Below are positions 54,003 through 62,350 of a stretch of DNA of 64,000 nt, in pieces (position 1 is the first letter of the stretch; every line of letters starts with the position of its first letter). The stretch is from Mycobacterium sp. 1081908.1. Its GTDB lineage: Bacteria; Actinomycetota; Actinomycetes; Mycobacteriales; Mycobacteriaceae. The notes below the pieces were generated by a model, which was not told the DNA's origin, made no database searches, and saw nothing but the letters and a program-made list of their open reading frames with translations. The stretch is from assembly GCF_001673535.1 (NCBI RefSeq), contig NZ_LZLY01000097.1, positions 115,840-179,839 on the forward strand, read 5' to 3'. The position numbers and the translations under genes were made by a program.

Positions 54003-54467
54003 GTGCCGAGCAGCACCACCGCCGTCGAGCCGGAGCGCGTCGACGTCCGTGGACCCCGGTTCGCCGCCTGGGTCACGACCGCGGTCCTCGTCGTCGCGCT
54101 TGTTGTTTCGGCCGCCAGTCCGTTGGCGGCCGCCGTCATTCTCGGGGCACAGGCCGTGGTCTTCGCGATCGGCGCCGTCGGCGGCCCGCGCCGGCATCCC
54201 TATGGTCGGGTGTTCGCCACCGTCGTGGCGCCCCGGCTTGGGCCGGCCACCGAGCGCGAACCCGTCGCGCCGCTGAAGTTCGCCCAACTGGTCGGCTTGA
54301 TCTTCGCGGTAGCCGGCGCGGCGGGATTCGCCGCCGGCGCCTTCCTGGTCGGAGTCATCGCCACCGCATTCGCGCTGGGTGCCGCCGTCCTGAACGCGGC
54401 CTTCGGCATCTGCCTGGGTTGCCAGCTCTACCCGCTGGTCGCACGCTTGCGACCGACTCCCTCCTAG
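54003..54467 (+). CDS. DUF4395 integral membrane protein
   Basis: A 154-aa membrane protein with about four hydrophobic segments (AWVTTAVLVVALVVSAAS, ILGAQAVVFAIGAVG, AQLVGLIFAVAGAAGFAAGA, ALGAAVLNAAFGICLGCQLY). The DUF4395 signature is the second helical pair with C-L-G-C near the C-terminus (ICLGCQLY), similar to the Cys motif in membrane thiol/sulfur proteins. Function unknown; linked to sulfurtransferase genes. GTG 54003 with AGGAG. First structural gene after the cysteine attenuator, absent as I recall from M. tuberculosis. Confidence 0.85.
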   Translation: MPSSTTAVEPERVDVRGPRFAAWVTTAVLVVALVVSAASPLAAAVILGAQAVVFAIGAVGGPRRHPYGRVFATVVAPRLGPATEREPVAPLKFAQLVGLIFAVAGAAGFAAGAFLVGVIATAFALGAAVLNAAFGICLGCQLYPLVARLRPTPS

Positions 54468-54504
54468 CCCCGATTCATCAGCAGCAATCGAAAGGAATCC
54501 ATCC

Positions 54505-55338
54505 ATGGCACGCTCCGACGTCCTGGTCTCCGCGGACTGGGCCCAGAGCAATCTCGACGCCGAGAACGTCGTCTTCGTGGAAGTGGACGAGGACACCAGC
54601 GCGTACGACACCGGTCACATCCCCGGCGCGATCAGGCTGGACTGGCGCACCGATTTGCAGGACCCGGTCAAGCGCGACTTCGTCGACGCGCAACAATTCT
54701 CCAAGCTGCTGTCCGACCGCGGCATCGCGAACGACGACACCGTGATCCTCTACGGCGGCAACAACAACTGGTTCGCCGCGTACGCCTACTGGTATTTCAA
54801 GCTGTACGGCCACGAGAAGGTCAAGCTGCTCGACGGCGGCCGCAAGAAGTGGGAGCTCGACCGGCGGCCGATGTCCACCGACACGGTCAGCAGGCCGGCC
54901 ACCTCGTACACCGCCGCCGCACCGGACAACAGCATCCGGGCGTTCCGCGACGAGGTCATCGCGGCCATCAACGTCAAGAACCTCGTCGACGTGCGCTCCC
55001 CGGACGAGTTCTCCGGCAAGATCCTCGCCCCGGCGCACCTGCCGCAGGAACAAAGCCAGCGACCCGGCCACGTCCCGGGCGCGATCAACGTCCCGTGGAG
55101 CAAGGCCGCCAACGAGGACGGCACCTTCAAGTCCGACGAGGAGCTGGCCCAGCTGTACGCCGACGCGGGCCTGGACGGCACCAAGGAAACCATCGCGTAC
55201 TGCCGGATCGGCGAACGTTCGTCGCACACCTGGTTCGTGCTGCAGGAATTACTCGGCCACAAAAACGTCAAGAACTACGACGGCAGTTGGACGGAATACG
55301 GCTCCCTGGTGGGCGCCCCGATCGAGTTGGGAAGCTGA
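54505..55338 (+). CDS. cysA2: Thiosulfate sulfurtransferase CysA2 (rhodanese)
   Basis: A 277-aa two-domain rhodanese transferring sulfane sulfur. N-terminal inactive domain (residues ~10-125) and C-terminal active domain with the catalytic loop Cys233 in IAYCRIGERSSHTW; CH2A/CH2B segments include HIPGAIRLDWRTD and HVPGAINVPWSKA. Orthologue of Rv0815c. GAAAGGA precedes ATG 54505. Followed by sseC after 1 bp; under the polycysteine leader. Confidence 0.95.
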   Translation: MARSDVLVSADWAQSNLDAENVVFVEVDEDTSAYDTGHIPGAIRLDWRTDLQDPVKRDFVDAQQFSKLLSDRGIANDDTVILYGGNNNWFAAYAYWYFKLYGHEKVKLLDGGRKKWELDRRPMSTDTVSRPATSYTAAAPDNSIRAFRDEVIAAINVKNLVDVRSPDEFSGKILAPAHLPQEQSQRPGHVPGAINVPWSKAANEDGTFKSDEELAQLYADAGLDGTKETIAYCRIGERSSHTWFVLQELLGHKNVKNYDGSWTEYGSLVGAPIELGS

Positions 55339-55339
55339 T

Positions 55340-55642
55340 ATGTGCTCTGGACCGAAGCAAGGACTGACGTTGCCCGCCAGCGTCGACCTCGAGAAGGAAA
55401 CGGTCATCACCGGACGCGTTGTGGACGGCGCCGGTCAGGCGGTGGGTGGCGCGTTCGTCCGCCTGCTGGACTCGTCGGACGAGTTCACGGCCGAGGTGGT
55501 CGCGTCGGCCACCGGTGACTTCCGGTTCTTCGCCGCGCCGGGATCCTGGACGCTGCGGGCGCTGTCTCCCATCGGCAACGGCGACGCCGTGGTGGCGCCG
55601 TCGGGCGCCGGCGTTCACGAGGTCGACGTCAAGATCGCCTGA
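55340..55642 (+). CDS. sseC: DUF1416 sulfur-metabolism protein SseC
   Basis: A 100-aa protein, MCSGPKQGLTLPASVDLEKE, followed by an immunoglobulin-like/CarboxypepD_reg-type beta-domain (VITGRVVDGAGQAVGGAFVR, GDFRFFAAPGSWTLRALS). DUF1416 SseC is always beside cysA rhodanese genes; exact role unresolved. Orthologue of Rv0814c. The ATG is 1 bp after the cysA2 stop. Confidence 0.93.
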   Translation: MCSGPKQGLTLPASVDLEKETVITGRVVDGAGQAVGGAFVRLLDSSDEFTAEVVASATGDFRFFAAPGSWTLRALSPIGNGDAVVAPSGAGVHEVDVKIA

Positions 55643-55690
55643 CGAACCGGCCGGTCCCCTAGGACCGGCGGGACGAATAGACTCGTTCCC

Positions 55691-55789
55691 GTGGTGCTCT
55701 TCTTCGAGATCATGCTGGTCGTCGCGGTCGTGGTCATCTCATGGTTCGCGCTGTACACCCTCTACCGACTCATCACTGACGAGTCGTGA
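55691..55789 (+). CDS. 32-aa single-pass membrane microprotein
   Basis: GTG 55691 opens a 32-residue ORF, almost wholly one TM helix ([20 protein letters not shown]) with a C-terminal LYRLITDES tail. Its TGA overlaps the GTG of the nitrobindin gene (GTGA, 55786-55789), indicating translational coupling. It resembles unannotated small membrane proteins in actinobacteria. No function can be assigned; conservation would be the test of reality. A GTTCCC upstream offers no strong SD; a leaderless start is possible. Confidence 0.65.
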   Translation: MVLFFEIMLVVAVVVISWFALYTLYRLITDES

Positions 55790-56433
55790 CGTCCGACAAC
55801 CCCACGGCTTCCGGCGACCGTGCCGTGGCTGCCGCCGCCGAACGCGCCAAGGTGACCGCCGCCCGCAACATCCCCGCCTTCGACGACCTGCCCGTCCCCG
55901 CCGACACCGCGAATCTGCGGGAAGGCGCCAACCTCAACGACGCGCTGCTGGCGCTGCTGCCGCTGGTCGGGGTGTGGCGCGGCGAGGGCGAGGGCCGCGG
56001 AGCCGACGGCGACTACCGGTTCGGTCAGCAGATCGTGGTCTCCCACGACGGCGGCGACTACCTGAATTGGGAAGCCCGCTCCTGGCGGCTGGACGAGGCG
56101 GGCGAGTACCGGGAACCCGGCCTGCGCGAGACGGGCTTCTGGCGGTTCGTCAGCGATCCCGACGATCCGACCGAGTCGCAGGCCATCGAGTTGTTGCTGG
56201 CCCATTCCGCCGGCTATGTCGAACTGTTCTACGGACGGCCGCGCACCCAGTCGTCGTGGGAGCTGGTGACCGACGCCCTGGCCCGCAGCCGGTCGGGTGT
56301 GCTGGTCGGCGGGGCCAAGCGGCTCTACGGAATCGTCGAGGGCGGCGATCTCGCCTACGTCGAGGAGCGGGTGGACGCCGACGGCGGTCTGGTGCCGCAT
56401 CTTTCGGCGCGCCTGTCGCGGTTCGCCGGGTAG
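55786..56433 (+). CDS. Nitrobindin-like heme-binding beta-barrel protein (Rv0813c-like)
   Basis: A 215-aa protein of the nitrobindin/DUF1794 family: [26 protein letters not shown] (the GxWxGxG signature), [27 protein letters not shown] and the C-terminal [12 protein letters not shown] with the likely axial-heme His (HLSA). Binds ferric heme and scavenges NO or isomerises peroxynitrite. Orthologue of Rv0813c. GTG 55786 overlaps the microprotein stop by 4 bp. A strong hairpin follows. Confidence 0.92.
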   Translation: MTSDNPTASGDRAVAAAAERAKVTAARNIPAFDDLPVPADTANLREGANLNDALLALLPLVGVWRGEGEGRGADGDYRFGQQIVVSHDGGDYLNWEARSWRLDEAGEYREPGLRETGFWRFVSDPDDPTESQAIELLLAHSAGYVELFYGRPRTQSSWELVTDALARSRSGVLVGGAKRLYGIVEGGDLAYVEERVDADGGLVPHLSARLSRFAG

Positions 56434-56457
56434 ATCGGAGTCTCGCCGGACATGGGG

Positions 56458-56507
56458 CGGCCCCCGAGCACATCTCCGGTTGGACAAAAACCGGAACTCG
56501 GGGGCCG
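56458..56507. terminator. Strong nested hairpin terminator after the nitrobindin gene
   Basis: CGGCCCCCGAG (56458-56468) pairs perfectly with CTCGGGGGCCG (56497-56507); inside, CCGGTT pairs with AACCGG. No T-run follows, as is common in mycobacteria. Between this hairpin and the converging pabC-like gene (56682) there is about 170 bp in which I see no gene. Confidence 0.7.
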
Positions 56508-56681
56508 GGTGGCTACGGGGAATTCGCCAGCGCGCGTTGATCGCCGACTCTTCCGAGCCATTGCAGCTAGCGCGTAGCCACCTCACATGTCCATGAAGCT
56601 ATCAATTTCGCGGACCACCTCCTTCCCTGTGTACGGCCGACGGTACCTGCCATCCCGCGAGCCGACAACAGAATTCAGCGC

Positions 56682-57566
56682 TCAGCGATCGCTGACGATG
56701 GCCGCGTCGACCAGTTCGGCGAATTCGGTGGTGATCGGGGATCGCAGCAGTCGACGTCCGTCGAGGGTGTGCACCCGAGCCGCCAGGGTCATGCTCGAAA
56801 TCAGCCAGATGCCTTGGGCGGCATGCAGATCGGCGACCCGAAGCGCGCGATAGTCACAGTCGTAGCCCTTGGCCCGGGCCACCTCGAAGAGCGCCTGCTG
56901 CGTGGTGCCCCGCAGGATCGGATACCAGGGCGGCGGCGTCAGCAGGCAGGGATTCCCGTCCGCGCCCGGTTCGGCGGCGATCACGACCGTCGAGCGTGGG
57001 CCCTCCAGGACGTAGCCGTCGGAGCTGATGAAGATGACGTCGCCGGCGCCCTGCCGGGCGGCGTGGCGCAACGCGGCCATGTTGACCGCGTACGACAGCG
57101 TCTTGGCTCCGGCCAGCAGCCACGGCATGACGTCGGCGCCCCGGGCCGGCAGTCCTCGATCCAGCGTCATCGCCGAGAGCCCGTCGCGCCGAACCGCGTT
57201 CACCCTTTCCGGGACGGCGCTGACCATCACGTAGGCGGTCGGCGCCGAACCGCTCTCGCGGCCGCGGGTGTAGATCAGGCGCATCGCGCCTTCGTCGGAG
57301 GTGCCGGCGGTCCATCGCCGCGTCGCCTCCTCGATGGCGTTTCGCCACGTGGCGAGGTCCGGGGCGGGCAGGTCCATCATCTTGGCGGACTGCGTCAGGC
57401 GCTGCAGGTGGGAGCCGACCAGACAGGCGCGGCCGTCGCGCACCAGCAGCGTCTCGAAGATTCCGTCGCCGCGAACGGCCGCCAGCTCGTCGGCGTGCAG
57501 CAGCGGCTTTCCCGGGGGATGCGCCTCACCGTCCAGCGTGACGATCACACCCGTCCGGTCGGCCAT
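56682..57566 (-). CDS. pabC: Class IV aminotransferase/aminodeoxychorismate lyase (PabC-like, Rv0812-like)
   Basis: A 294-aa PLP enzyme of fold type IV: RGDGIFETLLVRDGRACLV, the Schiff-base Lys in LAGAKTLSYAVNMAALRHA, GDVIFISSDGYVLEGPRSTV and LLTPPPWYPILRGTTQQAL. Releases pyruvate from aminodeoxychorismate to make p-aminobenzoate, although D-amino-acid or branched-chain aminotransferase activity is possible. Orthologue of Rv0812. ATG 57566; the upstream frame to 57689 overlaps a palindromic repeat. Divergent from the folate-binding YgfZ gene. Confidence 0.88.
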   Translation of the reverse strand: MADRTGVIVTLDGEAHPPGKPLLHADELAAVRGDGIFETLLVRDGRACLVGSHLQRLTQSAKMMDLPAPDLATWRNAIEEATRRWTAGTSDEGAMRLIYTRGRESGSAPTAYVMVSAVPERVNAVRRDGLSAMTLDRGLPARGADVMPWLLAGAKTLSYAVNMAALRHAARQGAGDVIFISSDGYVLEGPRSTVVIAAEPGADGNPCLLTPPPWYPILRGTTQQALFEVARAKGYDCDYRALRVADLHAAQGIWLISSMTLAARVHTLDGRRLLRSPITTEFAELVDAAIVSDR

Positions 57567-57584
57567 GGAGGGTAAGCCTAGCCG

Positions 57585-57640
57585 CGAGCGTGCGGCCAGC
57601 CGCACCGTCGCGGTCGAGCGTGCGGCTGGCCGCACACTCG
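57585..57640. repeat. Paired 26-nt palindromic repeat, copy 2 (two units, 30-nt period)
   Basis: Units at 57585-57610 and 57615-57640, each centred on GTGCGGC..GCCGCAC, 4 nt apart. The second unit matches the unit at 20687-20712 in 25 of 26 positions. Here the pair lies between divergent starts (57566 and 57671), not between converging genes. So it is not simply a terminator. Confidence 0.8.
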
Positions 57641-57670
57641 GCGCAGCGCCCCGTACGTAGAGTTGATTGC

Positions 57671-58753
57671 GTGAATCCGGTTCCCGCACCCGATCCCGGG
57701 CCCGACGCCGGCGCGGTCTGGCACTACGGCGATCCGCTGGGCGAGCAGCGGGCGGCCGAGACCGGCGCGGTGCTGGTCGACCGCTCGCACCGCGCGGTCC
57801 TCACCCTGACCGGTAAAGACCGCCAGACCTGGCTGCACACCATCTCCACCCAGCACGTCAGCGAACTCCCCGACGGCGCGACCACGCAAAACCTCAGCCT
57901 CGACGGGCAGGGCCGCGTCGAGGACCACTGGATTCAGACCGAGCTGGGCGGCACGACCTACCTCGACACCGAACCGTGGCGGGGTGAGCCGCTGCTGGAA
58001 TACCTGCGCAAGATGGTGTTCTGGTCGGAGGTCACCCCGAGCGGCGCGGACCTGGCGGTGTTGTCGCTGCTGGGCCCGCGGCTGGAAGACCGGGCGGTGC
58101 TCGACGCGCTGGGGCTGGACGCTTTGCCGGCCGAGCTGACCGCGGTTCGGCTCGCCGGTGACGGCTTTGCGCGCCGGATGCCCGGTTCCCCCGGCGGCCA
58201 GATCGAATTGGACGTGCTGGTTCCGCGCGGCGAGGCCGCCGCCTGGCGGGACCGCCTGGCGCCGGCCGGCGTCCGCGCGGCCGGGGTCTGGGCGTACGAG
58301 TCCCACCGGGTGGCGGCGCTGCGGGCCCGACTCGGCGTCGACACGGACGAGCGCACGATCCCGCACGAGGTGGGCTGGATCGGCGCGGCCGTGCACCTCG
58401 ACAAGGGCTGCTACCGCGGGCAGGAGACCGTCGCGCGGGTGCACAACCTGGGCAAACCGCCGCGGATGCTGGTGTTGTTGCACCTCGACGGATCGGCGGA
58501 GCGGCCCGCCACGGGAGACGCGGTACTCGCCGGTGGCCGCGCCGTCGGACGCCTCGGAACCGTGGTCGAGCACGTGGACCTCGGGCCGGTGGCGCTGGCG
58601 CTCGTCAAGCGCGGCCTGCCCGCGGACACCGAGCTGACGACCGGCGCGCAGGGCGACGTCGCGGCGGCAATCGACGCCGATTCCCTGCCCGCCACCGAAC
58701 ACGTCGGCGCCGGACGGCGAGCCGTTGAACGGTTGCGGGGCGGTGCGAGATAA
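57671..58753 (+). CDS. ygfZ: Folate-binding Fe-S cluster protein YgfZ/GcvT-like (Rv0811c-like)
   Basis: A 360-aa protein of the GcvT/YgfZ fold. The hallmark motif DKGCYRGQETVARVHNLGK is present, with RAVLTLTGKDRQTWLHTIST and SLDGQGRVEDHW in the N-terminal folate domain. It assists repair or assembly of certain Fe-S enzymes using tetrahydrofolate. GTG 57671. Its start lies 30 bp from copy 2 of the paired repeat. Orthologue of Rv0811c; divergent from pabC, a functional pairing through folate. Confidence 0.9.
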   Translation: MNPVPAPDPGPDAGAVWHYGDPLGEQRAAETGAVLVDRSHRAVLTLTGKDRQTWLHTISTQHVSELPDGATTQNLSLDGQGRVEDHWIQTELGGTTYLDTEPWRGEPLLEYLRKMVFWSEVTPSGADLAVLSLLGPRLEDRAVLDALGLDALPAELTAVRLAGDGFARRMPGSPGGQIELDVLVPRGEAAAWRDRLAPAGVRAAGVWAYESHRVAALRARLGVDTDERTIPHEVGWIGAAVHLDKGCYRGQETVARVHNLGKPPRMLVLLHLDGSAERPATGDAVLAGGRAVGRLGTVVEHVDLGPVALALVKRGLPADTELTTGAQGDVAAAIDADSLPATEHVGAGRRAVERLRGGAR

Positions 58754-58848
58754 TCGTCGATGACGTCCGCCACAGCGGACAGGGGTCACCGACACCCGAC
58801 CGTGAGGCACGGTAAACTGTCGGCAGGACAATAACGACACCAAGAGAT

Positions 58849-58877
58849 CGGAGCCGCCTACTCGTTAGGCCGCTCCG
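58849..58877 (+). promoter_or_regulatory. 12-bp hairpin in the 5' leader of the DUF3073 gene
   Basis: CGGAGCCGCCTA-CTCGT-TAGGCCGCTCCG, 11 of 12 pairs, ending 23 nt before the ATG. Upstream TAAACT (58813-58818) is a plausible -10 for a transcript with an approximately 75-nt leader. Hints at post-transcriptional control. Confidence 0.55.
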
Positions 58878-58900
58878 TTATTGCGCGAGGGGGTTCCCCC

Positions 58901-59077
58901 ATGGGCCGCGGCCGGGCTAAGGCAAAGCAGACCAAGGTTGCACGAGAACTCAAATACAGTTCCCCGCAGACCGATTTCCAGCGGCTTCAGCAGGAACTGT
59001 CGGGCACGACCGCCGACGAACCCGGCGACGACGGCCAAGACGAATCTTGGGATGACGCCGACGACTGGCGTCGCTGA
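58901..59077 (+). CDS. DUF3073 small acidic/basic protein (Rv0810c-like)
   Basis: A 58-aa protein starting MGRGRAKAKQTKVARELKYS, with a basic N-terminus and an acidic, Trp-containing C-terminus (DDGQDESWDDADDWRR). DUF3073, actinobacteria-specific, function unknown. Orthologue of Rv0810c. GAGGGGG upstream of ATG 58901. Below the usual length cut-off. Preceded by a hairpin-bearing leader and followed by a strong terminator. Confidence 0.92.
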   Translation: MGRGRAKAKQTKVARELKYSSPQTDFQRLQQELSGTTADEPGDDGQDESWDDADDWRR

Positions 59078-59090
59078 ACCTCTAACTACC

Positions 59091-59121
59091 ACTGTGCCGA
59101 TGCGCTGAGCATCGGCACAGT
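59091..59121. terminator. Bidirectional intrinsic terminator
   Basis: ACTGTGCCGATGC-GCTGA-GCATCGGCACAGT, perfect 13-bp arms, followed by TTTCT. Lies between the converging DUF3073 and purM genes and serves both. Confidence 0.88.
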
Positions 59122-59126
59122 TTCTG

Positions 59127-60221
59127 TCAGAACCTCGGGTGCTGCCCGACCAGCTTGGCCCGCGGGCCGTCTTTTCCGCCTTTGCCGACGGTGCCCAGCA
59201 CCCAGCAATTCAGGTGCCGCGCGGTCAAGATGGCCCGGGCGCGGTCGGTGTCTTCGGGAGCGACGATCGCGATCATGCCGACGCCCATGTTGAAGGTCTT
59301 CTCCATCTCCTCGCGCGTGACGCGGCCCCGCTGGGCGATCATGGCGAACACCGGCGCGGGCGTCCACGTGCCGCGGTCGACCTCCGCGACCAGCCCGGGC
59401 GGGATGACGCGTTGCAGGTTGCCCGCCAGCCCCCCGCCGGTGACATGGCAGAACGTCCGGACCTGGGTCTCGGCGATCAGCGCCAGGCAGTCTTTGGCGT
59501 AGATGCGGGTCGGCTCCAGCAGTTCTTCACCGAGGGTGCGGCCAAACTCTTCGACGTAACCGGCCAGGTTCATCCGGTCGATCTCGAGCAGGACGCTGCG
59601 GGCCAGCGAGTAACCGTTGGAATGCAGGCCGGACGAGCCCATCGCGATGATGACGTCGCCGGGTTTGACGCGGTCGGCGCCGAGGACGTCGTCGGCCTCG
59701 ACGACGCCGACACCGGTGGCCGAGATGTCGTAGTGGTCGGGTTCCATCAGGCCCGGGTGTTCGGCGGTCTCACCGCCCAGCAGCGCGCAGCCCGCGCGCA
59801 CGCAGCCCTCGGCGATGCCGCTGACGATCGCGCTCAGGCGTTCCGGGACCGTCCGGCCGACGGCGATGTAGTCCTGCAGGAAAAGTGGCTCGGCGCCGCA
59901 CACGACGAGATCGTCGACCACCATGGCGACCAGGTCCAGGCCGACGGTGTCGTGCTTGTCCATCGCCTGGGCGACCGCCAGCTTGGTGCCGACGCCGTCC
60001 GTGGAGGCCGCCAGGACCGGCTCGCGGTAGTCGCCGCGCAGCGCGAACAGCCCGGCGAACCCGCCCAGCCCGCCGCGCACCTCGGGGCGGGTGGCCTTGG
60101 TGGCCAACGGCTTGAACAGCGCGACGGCGCGCTCACCGGCTTCAATGTCCACCCCAGCCGCCGCGTAGGTGATGCCCTGGCTGCCCGGGTTTCGTCCGGG
60201 GCTTTTTGAGGGATCCGTCAT
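59127..60221 (-). CDS. purM: Phosphoribosylformylglycinamidine cyclo-ligase PurM
   Basis: A 364-aa AIR synthetase, step five of purine synthesis. ITYAAAGVDIEAGERAVALF, VLAASTDGVGTKLAVAQAMD (ATP/FGAM loop), GLDLVAMVVDDLVVCGAEPL, ALLGGETAEHPGLMEPD and GSSGLHSNGYSLARSVLLE are all family blocks. ATG 60221. Orthologue of Rv0809, 71 bp downstream of purF. Ends at a bidirectional terminator. Confidence 0.97.
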   Translation of the reverse strand: MTDPSKSPGRNPGSQGITYAAAGVDIEAGERAVALFKPLATKATRPEVRGGLGGFAGLFALRGDYREPVLAASTDGVGTKLAVAQAMDKHDTVGLDLVAMVVDDLVVCGAEPLFLQDYIAVGRTVPERLSAIVSGIAEGCVRAGCALLGGETAEHPGLMEPDHYDISATGVGVVEADDVLGADRVKPGDVIIAMGSSGLHSNGYSLARSVLLEIDRMNLAGYVEEFGRTLGEELLEPTRIYAKDCLALIAETQVRTFCHVTGGGLAGNLQRVIPPGLVAEVDRGTWTPAPVFAMIAQRGRVTREEMEKTFNMGVGMIAIVAPEDTDRARAILTARHLNCWVLGTVGKGGKDGPRAKLVGQHPRF

Positions 60222-60292
60222 CGCGATAAAGGCTACCGGGCGGCGCTTCGCGCCGGTATCAAACGTCTTTGAAGCACCGGGAAAGGCTTCGG

Positions 60293-61819
60293 TCAGCGCA
60301 CGATCGGCACTTCATCGGGTGCCAGATCGTCGAGCGCGGCTCCGCGCGCGGCGTTGGCGAGCATGTGCTCGATGACGTTCTTGCCCAGGGCCGATTCCTC
60401 GGGCAGTTCGATCGGGTACTTGCCGTCGAAGCAGGCGGTGCAGAGCCGCGACGCGGGCTGCTCGGACGCCGCGACCAGGCCGCGCAGCGAGATGTAGCCC
60501 AGCGTGTCGGCGCCGATGGCGTGCCGGACCGCCTCGAGCATCTCCTCTTTGTCCGCGACGGCGTTGGCGATCAACTCGGCGGGCGACGGGAAGTCGATGC
60601 CGTAGAAGCAGGGCCACTTCACCGGCGGCGACGCGATGCGCACATGCACCTCGAGGGCGCCGGCCTCGCGCAGCATGCGCAACAACGCCCGCTGGGTGTT
60701 CCCCCGCACGATCGAGTCGTCGACGACGATGAGCCGCTTGCCGCGGATCACCTCTTTGAGCGGGTTGAGCTTCAGCCGGATGCCGAGCTGGCGGATGGTC
60801 TGCGACGGCTGGATGAACGTGCGCCCGACGTAGGCGTTCTTCATCAGGCCCTGCCCATACGGGATGCCGGACTCCTGGGCGTATCCGACGGCGGCCGGTG
60901 TGCCCGACTCCGGCACGCCGATCACCAGGTCGGCCTCGACCGGGCATTCGCGCGCCAGGCGGCGACCGATGTCGACGCGGGTGGCGTGCACCGAGCGGCC
61001 GGCGATCGTGCTGTCGGGCCGCGCGAGGTAGACGTATTCGAAGACGCAGCCCTTGGGCTCGGGGTTGGCGAATCGCGTAGAGCGCACGCCGTCGGCGTCG
61101 ATGGCCAGCAGCTCGCCGGGCTCGATGTCGCGGACGAACGAGGCGCCGACGATGTCCAGCGCGGCCGTTTCGGACGCCACCACCCAGCCGCGGTCGAGCC
61201 GTCCGAGCGAAAGCGGCCGCACCCCATAGGGATCGCGGCACGCATACAGGGTGTTCTCGTCCATGAACGTCAGGCAGAACGCCCCGCGCACCGTCGGCAG
61301 CAGCTCCAGCGCCGCCTGTTCGAGCGTGGCGTCGGCCGCGCCGTGGGCCAGCAGCGCGCCCAGGATGTCGGAGTCCGTCGTCGCCGGCGCGGGGTATCGG
61401 GTGCCCATCAACCCCTCGTCGCGGGCCCGCGCCGCGAGTTCCGCCGTGTTGACCAGATTCCCGTTGTGCCCCAACGCAACCCCGGTGCCGGCCGCGGTGT
61501 TGCGGAACACCGGCTGGGCGTTTTCCCACGTGGTGTCGCCCGTGGTGGAGTAGCGGCAGTGCCCGATGGCGACGTGACCCTGCATCGCGGCCAGCGTCTG
61601 CTCGTCGAACACCTGGCTGACCAGGCCGAGGTCCTTGAAGACCAGCACCTGGGATCCGTCGGCGACGGCGATGCCCGCGGCTTCCTGCCCGCGGTGCTGC
61701 AGCGCGTACAGGCCGTAGTAGGTGAGTTTGGCGACGTCCTCGCCCGGGGCCCAGACCCCGAATACGCCGCACTCCTCACGGGGGGAGTTCAGGTCCTGCT
61801 CGGATTCCTGCACGGTCAC
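60293..61819 (-). CDS. purF: Amidophosphoribosyltransferase PurF
   Basis: A 508-aa committed enzyme of purine synthesis. The first 16 residues form a propeptide before the N-terminal nucleophile Cys17 (EECGVFGVWAPGE). The glutaminase domain has GHCRYSTTGDTTWENAQPVF and LGHNGNLVNT. The PRPP loop is LIVVDDSIVRGNTQRALLRM, and the C-terminal RLCTACFDGKYPIELP carries Cys residues of the 4Fe-4S cluster type seen in Bacillus PurF. Orthologue of Rv0808. Divides purM from the upstream SCP2-like gene by 138 bp. Confidence 0.97.
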   Translation of the reverse strand: MTVQESEQDLNSPREECGVFGVWAPGEDVAKLTYYGLYALQHRGQEAAGIAVADGSQVLVFKDLGLVSQVFDEQTLAAMQGHVAIGHCRYSTTGDTTWENAQPVFRNTAAGTGVALGHNGNLVNTAELAARARDEGLMGTRYPAPATTDSDILGALLAHGAADATLEQAALELLPTVRGAFCLTFMDENTLYACRDPYGVRPLSLGRLDRGWVVASETAALDIVGASFVRDIEPGELLAIDADGVRSTRFANPEPKGCVFEYVYLARPDSTIAGRSVHATRVDIGRRLARECPVEADLVIGVPESGTPAAVGYAQESGIPYGQGLMKNAYVGRTFIQPSQTIRQLGIRLKLNPLKEVIRGKRLIVVDDSIVRGNTQRALLRMLREAGALEVHVRIASPPVKWPCFYGIDFPSPAELIANAVADKEEMLEAVRHAIGADTLGYISLRGLVAASEQPASRLCTACFDGKYPIELPEESALGKNVIEHMLANAARGAALDDLAPDEVPIVR

Positions 61820-61957
61820 GGTTCGGCGGCTCCCTGGCGAACGATTGGTGACGTACCGGAGTCTACGGGCAGTACGGGCGCGCCGCCGAATCCGACGGGC
61901 GTGTTGAGCGCCGAAAATTCCGATTCATAACTCTAAACCTGCAGTTCAGGGTTGTAT

Positions 61958-62347
61958 TCAGCTGACACCGAACAGGGGCAACCAGTGGCCAATTTCACCC
62001 GCCCGGGAGCCCGACAGCCGCAGCGTCCCGGCCGACCTCGCCTCCTCGAGCGGCAAAAGCCCGGTGGCCAGGCGAAGCCAGGTCCGCGGATCGGTCTCCA
62101 CCACGTTCGGTGGCGTGCCGCGGGTGTGCCGCGGCCCGGAGACGCACTGGACGGCGGCGAACGGCGGGATCCGGACCTCGACGCTGGCACCCGGCGCCAC
62201 CGCGGCCAGGGTCCGCGCCGTGAGCCGCACGGCGGTGGCCAGGGCGTTCCGGTCGGGCGCCGGCTGGGCATCGTCGCGCAGCCAGTCCAGCACGGCCAGC
62301 ACCGCCTGCCGGGTCTGTGCCGGGTCGGCGCTGTGACGGGCGGGCAT
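61958..62347 (-). CDS. Sterol-carrier-family/SCP2-like protein (Rv0807-like)
   Basis: A 129-aa protein of the MDMPI/SCP2-related family: MPARHSADPAQTRQAVLAVL (helical), LTARTLAAVAPGASVEVRIP and VETDPRTWLRLATGLLP with GTLRLSGSRAGEIGHWLPL. Function unknown; sterol-carrier-type domain suggests hydrophobic ligand binding. Orthologue of Rv0807. ATG 62347, 3 bp after the CPBP-protease stop, so part of the purL-CPBP-SCP2 transcript. Confidence 0.85.
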   Translation of the reverse strand: MPARHSADPAQTRQAVLAVLDWLRDDAQPAPDRNALATAVRLTARTLAAVAPGASVEVRIPPFAAVQCVSGPRHTRGTPPNVVETDPRTWLRLATGLLPLEEARSAGTLRLSGSRAGEIGHWLPLFGVS

Positions 62348-62350
62348 ACC

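Noticed and set aside
56508..56681. 88-codon plus-strand ORF beginning at 56587
   Set aside because: Ser/Arg-rich composition, overlaps the end of the pabC-like gene and has no SD; it looks non-coding.
60312..61772. 486-codon minus-strand ORF in another frame of purF
   Set aside because: Arg/Gly/Ala-rich shadow of purF, which occupies the same strand with intact catalytic motifs.
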